The notes under the pieces are model-generated. The model saw only the letters and a program-made list of their open reading frames with translations, was not told where the DNA came from and did no database searches. Position numbers and translations under genes: made by a program. DNA of 39,754 bases, taken from NCBI GenBank assembly GCA_027365415.1, contig DAHXNK010000011.1:1-39754 (forward strand). The letters run 5' to 3'. This stretch comes from Acidobacteriaceae bacterium (GTDB lineage Bacteria; Acidobacteriota; Terriglobia; Terriglobales; Acidobacteriaceae). This document shows positions 25,026 through 31,412 of the stretch, one piece after another. Position 1 is the first letter of the stretch; the number at the start of each line of letters is the position of its first letter.

Positions 25026-25039
25026 GCAGCAGAAGGGCC
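25026..25039 (-). promoter_or_regulatory. Sigma-54-like promoter before flgF
   Basis: On the minus strand GG (25039-25038), 10 bases, GC (25027-25026), in the context TTCCGGCCCTTCTGCTGCAC. This is the invariant GG-N10-GC of RpoN promoters. The predicted transcript start is about 25014, leaving room for the GGAGGG ribosome binding site of flgF. The same block, including upstream bases to about 25065, recurs before fliL at 38466-38505. Confidence 0.6.
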
Positions 25040-25157
25040 GGAATCGTAGAGGAGGGATTAGAAAAAACTCACGCAGACGGAGATGCGGGGAGGTACAAAC
25101 AATGGAAGCGTTTGGAGCGTGGAAAATTTGCTCACAGCCCTCCAGCAAAGATTTGTG

Positions 25158-25871
25158 TCACACAATGTCATCCGTCGCTGCACAGCGAATAGCCAGCAGC
25201 ATTCGGTGGCCGCAAAAGTGATAGATGCGCTCCACCAGCAGCCGATCTCCGACCGGATGCAATTCATAATCGGAGCCGGAAACAATGGTCGGAACCGAGA
25301 GAGCGCATCCAGAGTCCAAGCCTGGCATCCGATTCTTCCAGCCCCCGGCAATCATGTTGCATATCTCGCCAAAAGCATCGAGCAGCGCATCATCCAGTAG
25401 ATATGGGCCGCGATGCGGCCACTCGCAAACGCCAGAATCTGTCCTCTTCAAATCGCGCATTATCGAATGCCGCAGCGACAGCGGAGGCGACAATAGGTGC
25501 CAGGACATGACGGCAACCGCCTCTGATTCCGCGCTCATAGTGCAGGCACCGGAGAGTTTCCCGGCAAAGCCGAGAATTGCGCTGACCGGCTGTTGCCAAC
25601 CCATCTGCTGCGCCAGAGATGCGCCCACACTGGAGGATCCCTTGGGCGTACCCATAAGAATCTCCACATTTTCACTCAAGGACGGGATCAAGGGAGAAAT
25701 CGCAGACGGAATCACGAGCGAAACATCGGAAGACTCCACGTCGGGGATGCCCAGCATACGCTCGAAGACCTCATGGACAGCCGCATCCAGCGCCTGCGTT
25801 GGATTTGCAGCCAAAAGAGGCGCGGCAACGATCATGTTCATAGTTCGCGCGATTGCCGGATCCAGAGCCAT
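25158..25871 (-). CDS. cheX: CheX-like chemotaxis phosphatase-family protein
   Basis: A 237-residue protein whose C-terminal half is CheX/CheC-like: DALLDAFGEICNMIAGGWKN contains the ExxN pair (E and N of GEICN) that dephosphorylates CheY-P in this family, followed by LSVPTIVSG. The preceding AILGFAGKLSGACTMSAESE is the usual beta-hairpin and helix. It is longer than typical CheX (about 155 aa), with an added N-terminal segment. It directly follows cheY, which makes CheY-P its natural substrate. ATG 25871 is chosen because of GAAAGG about 13 bases upstream; a TTG 26 codons earlier is possible. Confidence 0.75.
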   Translation of the reverse strand: MALDPAIARTMNMIVAAPLLAANPTQALDAAVHEVFERMLGIPDVESSDVSLVIPSAISPLIPSLSENVEILMGTPKGSSSVGASLAQQMGWQQPVSAILGFAGKLSGACTMSAESEAVAVMSWHLLSPPLSLRHSIMRDLKRTDSGVCEWPHRGPYLLDDALLDAFGEICNMIAGGWKNRMPGLDSGCALSVPTIVSGSDYELHPVGDRLLVERIYHFCGHRMLLAIRCAATDDIV

Positions 25872-25962
25872 CGACAAGTATTTGCCTTTCTTCCCAGATG
25901 CAGACTCCCAGAAGGCGCGATCTCTCAACTTCGCTCTTCCTATTTTCAAGATTTCCAGATTT

Positions 25963-26346
25963 TCATGCCTTGGTCACCAACGGCAGCACACGCTCCTGAA
26001 TCTGTTCGGGCGTAAATGGCTTGCGGATATAGGCCTGCGCCCCATACATCAACGCAGACCGGACATGGCTTTCGCTGCTCTCCGTGGTAATCATCACCAC
26101 GGGAACCTGCCGCGCCAAATTTTCCGCCTGCATCCGTTGCAGCATCTCCAATCCGTCCATCCCTGGCATGTTGATGTCGCACAGAATCAGATCGAAGGTC
26201 TGCCGCCGTAAAAGAGCCAGCCCCTCCTCGCCGTTGCCAGCTTCGGCCACGGTCTCCATATCCACCCCCCCCTGACGCAGGGTGCGTTCCACAATCTTGC
26301 GCATGACCGCTGAATCATCCACGATCAATGCTCGGATCCCTGACAT
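25963..26346 (-). CDS. cheY: CheY-like single-domain response regulator
   Basis: A 127-residue receiver with no output domain. The phosphoacceptor aspartate is in LILCDINMPGMDGLEM, the acidic pair in LIVDDSAVMRKI, the switch Thr in VVMITTESSE and the Lys in YIRKPFTPEQI. That is the full active site. As a free receiver inside a flagellar operon it probably binds FliM/FliN to change rotation. The FliM encoded here begins MDKPLAQDEIDALF, the form of the CheY-binding N-terminal peptide. No cheA, cheW or receptor gene is in the window, so its kinase is encoded elsewhere. A 12-bp direct repeat (26366-26390) lies just upstream of its start. Confidence 0.92.
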   Translation of the reverse strand: MSGIRALIVDDSAVMRKIVERTLRQGGVDMETVAEAGNGEEGLALLRRQTFDLILCDINMPGMDGLEMLQRMQAENLARQVPVVMITTESSESHVRSALMYGAQAYIRKPFTPEQIQERVLPLVTKA

Positions 26347-26365
26347 CGCGTTTCCGCCCCCACAC

Positions 26366-26390
26366 TCTTATTCTGCGATCTTATTCTGCG
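26366..26390. repeat. 12-bp direct repeat in the cheY leader
   Basis: TCTTATTCTGCG occurs at 26366-26377 and 26379-26390, separated by one base (period 13). It lies 20-44 bases upstream of the cheY start codon within the 207-base gap to the small membrane peptide gene. In the rest of that gap I see no clear gene or promoter. Confidence 0.85.
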
Positions 26391-26553
26391 GTCTGTCCCT
26401 GACCTCATCGGCGTAAGCGGGCCGACCATGAGAACCTCCGAGACTACCTCCCCGGTTGCAATATTTCTTCCAGTCCCTGCACCCCTGCACATGGTTTTCC
26501 CGCTCGATTGCCGCATCTCTGCCCGTAGGCAATTACAAAATTCCATTGCAGGC

Positions 26554-26694
26554 TCATGCCATCGCAGCGCAGGACATGATGGCTAGAATGCCAAAAACGA
26601 TGGCACCCCAAACTTCCATGTAATCGTCGAAGTGGTGGAAAATACGGTAACGAATGCGGCTGATTTCACTCTGATCGCTAATGGTATGGATCAT
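26554..26694 (-). CDS. 46-residue single-span membrane peptide, uncharacterised
   Basis: A short open frame of 46 codons plus stop. The N-terminal half is charged and His/Arg-rich (MIHTISDQSEISRIRYRIFH, then HFDDYMEV); the C-terminal half is one hydrophobic segment, WGAIVFGILAIMSCAAMA, long enough to cross the membrane. A strong GGGAGGAG lies 8-15 bases before the ATG, much better than at most neighbours, which is the main evidence that it is translated. It lies between the zinc/MshEN-like gene and cheY, in the same direction. I recognise no family. It may regulate or anchor a partner in the motor or chemotaxis complex, but this is inference. Confidence 0.6.
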   Translation of the reverse strand: MIHTISDQSEISRIRYRIFHHFDDYMEVWGAIVFGILAIMSCAAMA

Positions 26695-26765
26695 GGTCGT
26701 CTCCTCCCATTCTGCTTACACGCCTACAAGGCTTTTCTCTGTTGCCACAACAGTTTCATCCGCAG

Positions 26766-27992
26766 TTACGTCCTCGCTTCATCTTCTGCAGGAGCATATC
26801 GGCAGAGCAGGTCTTCCACCTGATGAATACGAGGAATAGAAACCGCCGGGATCGCGCTCCCTGTGCCAGAAGCGGAATAATGAGTAGCCGTCGGCATCGG
26901 CGTGCGCCACATCCGCAGCCAGAGATATTGATGCAGCCGCACCAGGCGGGCCTCATGCGGACGCACCCGCTCGATGGCCTCTGTCAATTTGTCAGCGACC
27001 GCCTGCGAGGTCGAAGCCTCGGCCAGCACTGTTTTGGGGAAAGCCGCGTCCATCATGCGCTCGTGCGCGCGCAGATACTGCGTGGCAGGCACCACGCCAG
27101 TCTCAATCCGCAAGCCGGTCATGCGCATAACCGCCAGGGCCGCCGCCGCATCCAGACGGTCTTCAAATCCCAGATAAAGGATGCGCCCGGAGGCAACGCG
27201 CACCGGCAGCAGTCCAAAGGTGTCCAGAAACAGGCGTGGAATCAGCGTGGCCACCGTCTCCGGCTGGTGGATGGCGACGGGAAAGATCGGGCAGCTCCAC
27301 TGCATCGCCAACGCCCGCGTCACTCGCTCTTCAGGCAGCTTGCACTGGCGCATCAGCCATGCTCCGATACGGCCCTTGCCCACGGTGCGTTGCGCCTCCA
27401 GCGCGGCCCGCAACTGCTCCTCAGTAATCCAGCCCTGCCCCAGCAAAATCAGGCCGAGTGGCATCCGATGCCGATGCCGCTGCGGTTCCCACGGCATGTC
27501 TCCTGCCAGTTCCCTAGCCACCACTGTTTCGACAAAGCTCCGCATACATGCCGCGCTACAGGCCCACCGTCCCTCCAGACGCGGCGCCTGCCGCCGACGC
27601 CACAATCGCAGCCAATTCGTCTTGCAATGCGGATTCATGCAGGTGGAAGACAAGGGCGCTTCGTCGGCAACCTCATCGCCAGAATGGATATCCGTCGGTA
27701 AAAATCCAGCGTCCTCTTCCCCCTGCAGGGGAAGCCGTTCGTTGGCGCGACGCAGACGCGCGCTCTGCTCACGCTGTGCCCATGAAAGGTTGCTATTCCA
27801 AGTCAGATTACGACTCTCGGATAGCGCGGAATCCGCCTCCCGGCCTCGATTGGCGGCATCCCTGTTGCCACGGGAACCGTCGCTGCCGGAGCGGAGAGCT
27901 TCCTCCCAGGGACTCCGGGCTGTCGCCCCCTGGCTTGACTTGCTTCGCGCCTGCGACGCGCGCAGATGGGTACGCAGATTTAGAAGAGGCAT
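26766..27992 (-). CDS. Uncharacterised protein with four-cysteine zinc-like module and MshEN-like (GspE N-terminal) repeats
   Basis: A 408-residue protein. Residues 1-112 are polar and probably disordered. Residues 118-149 have C118-x4-C123 and C145-x3-C149 around a basic/Trp-rich stretch (TNWLRLWRRRQAPRLEGRW), consistent with a zinc ribbon. Residues 178-201 (PLGLILLGQGWITEEQLRAA, then LEAQ) and 208-231 (RIGAWLMRQCKLPEERVTRA, then LAMQ) match the two 24-residue motifs of MshEN domains (LG-x2-L-x3-G-x6-L-x3-L-x2-Q), which bind cyclic-di-GMP in MshE-type ATPases. The rest (FLDTFGLLPVRVASGRILYL, then GFEDRL) resembles the later part of GspE N-terminal domains. No ATPase domain follows. The first motif has Pro for Arg and the second Cys for Gly, so ligand binding is not assured. 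It overlaps the fliN/Y gene by 13 bp and is surely co-transcribed with it. Confidence 0.75.
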   Translation of the reverse strand: MPLLNLRTHLRASQARSKSSQGATARSPWEEALRSGSDGSRGNRDAANRGREADSALSESRNLTWNSNLSWAQREQSARLRRANERLPLQGEEDAGFLPTDIHSGDEVADEAPLSSTCMNPHCKTNWLRLWRRRQAPRLEGRWACSAACMRSFVETVVARELAGDMPWEPQRHRHRMPLGLILLGQGWITEEQLRAALEAQRTVGKGRIGAWLMRQCKLPEERVTRALAMQWSCPIFPVAIHQPETVATLIPRLFLDTFGLLPVRVASGRILYLGFEDRLDAAAALAVMRMTGLRIETGVVPATQYLRAHERMMDAAFPKTVLAEASTSQAVADKLTEAIERVRPHEARLVRLHQYLWLRMWRTPMPTATHYSASGTGSAIPAVSIPRIHQVEDLLCRYAPAEDEART

Positions 27993-29068
27993 CGTATCGT
28001 CTCCAAACGGCGGCGCGGTTCGGCCACCTCGGTCACATGCAGTCCAAAATTTCCGCCCACCAGCACCACTTCGCCGCGAGCCACAATGCGGTCGCCCACC
28101 ACCAGATCCACCGGCTCCTGCACATGACGATCCAGTTGCAGCACATCGCCCGGCCCCAGCTCCAGCACCTTGCGCAGCGGCATCTCCACGGCACCAAAAC
28201 GCAGTGTCGCCTCCAATTCGATGTCCAGCAATAAATCCAGCCGCTCCGGATGTGTGCGAAAGAGGCTTGACTCCTCTGGGTTTGACTCGCTGCGCCGCCG
28301 TGCCGCGCGCGCCTCCGCCGCCGTCGCTGCCCGATTCAGGGATTCCTCAGCAGCACGAGCCTCAGCGGCGCGAATATCGGCAACCTGCCGCGCGACAAAT
28401 TCAGTAGTTTTGGCTGCCGCAACATCAGCCCCCGTAGCATCAGCCGCCGCAGCATCCATTTTCCTAGGGACAGCGTCGGGGGTCGCCTCTGAAATTATGC
28501 TCGGGGCGGCTGGCTCCATGCGGGTTTGTAGCGCGATGCGCAGCGCAATCTCCCCGGCACGCAGCACATACGACGATTGCTCCATTCCCTCTGCACTGCC
28601 AACCGCGCTTTCGCCAGCTATTGCAGCCGTGGTCGCTATATCCTTCGTATTGGCACCTGAATCTGTACCTGCATTCTCGATTGCGTTGGCATCCATCTCC
28701 GCATCGGCAGCCCGCAGCTCACGCAGAACGGCTTTGTACTCGCCCTCACCCTCCGCCCGCATTTGCGCGGTCAGACGTGCCGCCGACTCTTCGAGAAGGT
28801 TCTTCCATTCCGCCAGGATGCCCTCATCCAGCGCCACCTGCGCATCAAGCGGCCTGCGCCCGGCCAGTTGCGCAAACTGCACCACCTCTGCATCGGGAAC
28901 GGCAATCCACAGCAATCCCCGCATGGGGCCATCCAAAGTGATGGTACTCAGAAACAGCGCCGCCGGGCGAGGCTCTGTCAGTTCCGGTGTGACCGTCAGC
29001 GCCGCCCCGGAGCGTTCTTCGAGTAGCTTCTCGAACTGTTCGATCCAGCCTTGCATTACGTTCGGCAT
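27980..29068 (-). CDS. fliN: FliN/FliY-type flagellar switch protein, long form
   Basis: A 362-residue protein whose C-terminal 85 residues are a SpoA/FliN domain: LDLLLDIELEATLRFGAVEM, KVLELGPGDVLQLDRHVQEP and VDLVVGDRIVARGEVVLVGG, with FGLHVTEV. This domain forms the lower C-ring and binds FliM. The first 120 residues (VMQGWIEQFEKLLEERSGAA) could be a degenerate CheC-like or FliM-middle-like domain, as in FliY, but no ExxN phosphatase motif is evident. The middle 150 residues are strongly Ala/Glu-rich and probably helical or disordered. It lies directly after fliM. GGGAGACAGGGA precedes the ATG. A second, short FliN-type protein is encoded at 37372-37755. Confidence 0.85.
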   Translation of the reverse strand: MPNVMQGWIEQFEKLLEERSGAALTVTPELTEPRPAALFLSTITLDGPMRGLLWIAVPDAEVVQFAQLAGRRPLDAQVALDEGILAEWKNLLEESAARLTAQMRAEGEGEYKAVLRELRAADAEMDANAIENAGTDSGANTKDIATTAAIAGESAVGSAEGMEQSSYVLRAGEIALRIALQTRMEPAAPSIISEATPDAVPRKMDAAAADATGADVAAAKTTEFVARQVADIRAAEARAAEESLNRAATAAEARAARRRSESNPEESSLFRTHPERLDLLLDIELEATLRFGAVEMPLRKVLELGPGDVLQLDRHVQEPVDLVVGDRIVARGEVVLVGGNFGLHVTEVAEPRRRLETIRCLF

Positions 29069-29125
29069 TCCCTGTCTCCCTGCATCTTTCCTTGTTTGAA
29101 ATCTTTTCCGTTACGCTAAACTCCG

Positions 29126-30103
29126 TTACTCTGCGGTTTGATTGAGCAGCGGATAGTTGCGCGCCACAACCTGCGCCCCACGATGTTCTCCGCTACGCAC
29201 GGGAACGGCCTGAAACAACGCCATCCCGGCCACGCGCAACTCCGCCATCGTCGAAGCCGGAAGGCCCAGCCGCAGCACCGTTCCCGAATGCATCGCCTCC
29301 AACTCCGTGGCCGAGACCCGCACCGAGGGCAACTGCAATGCCGCGCCAATCTTCACCTGCCGCACCCGCTCCTCCATCCGCGCCAGCATCTCCGACGAGC
29401 GGCGACGGTTCTGGCGGCCCCAATCAGTAATCAGGCGACGCAAAATCGTATTCGAGACCACGGCAGGAAAAGCAAGATTCAAGATGCCCTGCACCTGCGG
29501 CATCCGCATCTCAAAACTGACCGAAAGGGTCTTCTCGCTGACGGCCATCAACCGAGCGATCTGCGTCTGCATCTGGCGTTTTTCAAAGGTAAAGGTCAGA
29601 CCCACTGGCTGCCAGGCCGCGCTTAATTCGCGGCAAATGATCTCCACCACGCTGCCTAGAATGGACTCTTCTATATCCGTCAGATCCCGCACCGTTGCCA
29701 CCTTGCCTTCGCCGCCCAGCAGCAGGTCGATCATGGGCAGTGCCAGATTCAGATCGAGTTGCAAAACGCAGATCGCGCCCAGCGGCTCCAAACGCACCGA
29801 ACCGACATAGCAGATGTCAGGGATGCGCTGCAAAAACTCGGCATACGGCAACTGCTCAGCGGAGACCAAATTGACCTGAAAATGGCTGCGCAGAAACGCC
29901 CCAAGGTTATGCGTCAGGTTGCGGGCAAAGATGTCATTGAGCAGGCTGATGGCCCGCATCTGCTCGTTGTTAATCTGCCCGCCACGCGTGAAGCTAAAGG
30001 GCTGGATGCGCGGGTTGATCTCATGCGGCTTTTGCTGCGTGGCCTTGGTGCGGGCCTGGAGAAAAAGCGCGTCGATTTCATCTTGTGCTAGAGGTTTATC
30101 CAT
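29126..30103 (-). CDS. fliM: FliM, flagellar motor switch protein
   Basis: A 325-residue FliM. The N-terminal MDKPLAQDEIDALFLQA is the CheY-P-binding peptide. The middle domain has FSFTRGGQINNEQMRAISLL and the conserved GG of LLLGGEGKV, preceded by LALPMIDL. The C-terminal SpoA domain starts near VKIGAALQLPSVRVSATELE and ends near MALFQAVPVRSGEHRGAQV. The start at 30103 is preferred over a codon nine residues upstream because the CheY-binding peptide should be terminal and AAGGA lies about 11 bases before. It precedes the long fliN/Y gene and follows fliA. Confidence 0.95.
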   Translation of the reverse strand: MDKPLAQDEIDALFLQARTKATQQKPHEINPRIQPFSFTRGGQINNEQMRAISLLNDIFARNLTHNLGAFLRSHFQVNLVSAEQLPYAEFLQRIPDICYVGSVRLEPLGAICVLQLDLNLALPMIDLLLGGEGKVATVRDLTDIEESILGSVVEIICRELSAAWQPVGLTFTFEKRQMQTQIARLMAVSEKTLSVSFEMRMPQVQGILNLAFPAVVSNTILRRLITDWGRQNRRRSSEMLARMEERVRQVKIGAALQLPSVRVSATELEAMHSGTVLRLGLPASTMAELRVAGMALFQAVPVRSGEHRGAQVVARNYPLLNQTAE

Positions 30104-30178
30104 ACAGCGTCCATCCTTAAAGTATTCCATTAAGAAACTACGAAATTGCGTTGAAATAGCGCGCTCTTTTCTAATTCC

Positions 30179-31303
30179 CTATCCCCACAATCGCTGCTTT
30201 GGCTCCAGCTTTGCCGCAGCCGTCCGCTCCTTTGGATGCCCACCCGGCCCGGCCAGAGGCTGCGCCTGCGTGCCCGCCGTCTCGCGCGCTCTCATTTTGT
30301 TCGTGCTCATTTCCTTGTCCGCGCGCAGCGTCTTGTTTTTGGCTCCAGTGATTTTGGCTCCATGCGCCAGCTTAGAGCGCAGATGCAGCACTGCCGAGGA
30401 GTGAATCTGCGAGATACGCGACTCGACCACGCTCAGCGTCAGTCCAATCTCTTTCATGGTCATCTCTTCGTAGTAGTAGAGCGTCAGCACCAGCCGCTCT
30501 TTCTCTGGCAATTCTCCGATGGCCGTCGCCAGCCGCTCCCGCATTTCTCCCTTCAAACAGCGGAAGAGTGGATCCTCCTCTGGGCTGTTGGGAATGTAGG
30601 CCAGCTCTTCGTCGCCAGAATCCTCGGTATGCTCGACGTTCAGACTGCCAATCTCCAGCCCTTTCAACTCGCCGAGCAACTGCTGGTATTCGATCAGGGA
30701 TATGCCCATCTCCACGGCAATTTCATTCTCCAGTGGCGTTCGTCCCAGCCGCGCGGTCAGCGCGTGCATGGCCTCTTCAATCGCCCGCCCCTTGCGGCGC
30801 AGCTCACGCGGCCCCCAGTCCAGCGTGCGCAGGCTGTCCAGAATGGCCCCACGAATGCGGAACTGTGCGTAGCTGCGAAATTGCACATTTTTTCCGGCAT
30901 CAAATTTATTGAAGGCATCCAGCAATCCCACCATGCCCGCGCTTGCCAAGTCTTCAATCTCGACATGCTGGGGCAGCCGCTCATGGATGCGTCGGGCGAT
31001 ATAGCGCACCACAGGCAGATGCGCCAATAGCAGCGCCTCGCGCTCGGCGGCATCGAGTTCAGCAAAGGGCCGCGACGGCAGATCAGTCGGTGGCGGCGCA
31101 TCTTCGAGCAACGCCGAGACCACCTCCGGCGAAACCTCCCGCGAAACCTCTGTGATTCTTTCTGCGGCAAGACCTGCCACGACATGCGCAGCGCCCGCTC
31201 CTGCCGCCACTGTTTCCGTCGCCAAAAGCGGGGCGATTGCAGACGTACCTTTGCGGCCCTGCGCCGATATCTCCGATACTGATCGCATAGATCCCTTTCT
31301 CAT
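30179..31303 (-). CDS. fliA: FliA, sigma-28 RNA polymerase sigma factor, with extended termini
   Basis: A 374-residue sigma factor of the flagellar group. Region 2 runs from about residue 96: LPVVRYIARRIHERLPQHVE, IEDLASAGMVGLLDAFNKFD, then FRSYAQFRIRGAILDSLRTL and DWGPRELRRK, all diagnostic of FliA. Region 4 is at about 265-315 with LPEKERLVLTLYYYEEMTMK and EIGLTLSVVESRISQI. Normal FliA is about 240 aa; here about 80 extra residues precede region 2 and about 55 basic, disordered-looking residues follow region 4. ATG 31303 or 31288 (with AAAGGG upstream) may be the start. It should direct the flgM promoter at 19871-19897 and be held by FlgM. A weak sigma-54-like site lies at 31377-31390. Confidence 0.95.
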   Translation of the reverse strand: MRKGSMRSVSEISAQGRKGTSAIAPLLATETVAAGAGAAHVVAGLAAERITEVSREVSPEVVSALLEDAPPPTDLPSRPFAELDAAEREALLLAHLPVVRYIARRIHERLPQHVEIEDLASAGMVGLLDAFNKFDAGKNVQFRSYAQFRIRGAILDSLRTLDWGPRELRRKGRAIEEAMHALTARLGRTPLENEIAVEMGISLIEYQQLLGELKGLEIGSLNVEHTEDSGDEELAYIPNSPEEDPLFRCLKGEMRERLATAIGELPEKERLVLTLYYYEEMTMKEIGLTLSVVESRISQIHSSAVLHLRSKLAHGAKITGAKNKTLRADKEMSTNKMRARETAGTQAQPLAGPGGHPKERTAAAKLEPKQRLWG

Positions 31304-31376
31304 CTCATTGCCCTCGGCCTATTTCGGGCTGCTTTCCATGTCGCTCTACCTTCGCAAATGCGCGCTTCCCGAACTT

Positions 31377-31390
31377 GCGCTTCCCTTGCC
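31377..31390 (-). promoter_or_regulatory. Possible sigma-54-like promoter before fliA
   Basis: On the minus strand CTGGCAAGGGAAGCGCAA gives GG-N10-GC with a good -24 half (TGGCA) and a partly matching -12 half (GCA rather than TTGCA). It lies in the 109-base gap between flhA and fliA, about 60 bases upstream of the first fliA start after the predicted initiation point. It lacks the wider similarity seen at flgF and fliL, so it is only a candidate. Confidence 0.3.
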
Positions 31391-31412
31391 AGACTCTTCT
31401 CTTGCTCCGGCT

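Noticed and set aside
25060-25090. Possible weak terminator after cheX (CGCA/TGCG stem followed by T6 on the minus strand)
   Set aside because: A four-pair stem is too short to call; transcription probably reads on towards flgF in addition to its own promoter.
26407-26414. A GCCGATGA-like -10 for sigma-28 upstream of cheY
   Set aside because: No TAAA-type -35 at the required distance of 11-15 bases.
26325-26546. 73-codon minus-strand frame overlapping the cheY start
   Set aside because: No ribosome binding site, low-complexity composition, and it runs through the direct repeat of the cheY leader; it overlaps cheY out of frame.
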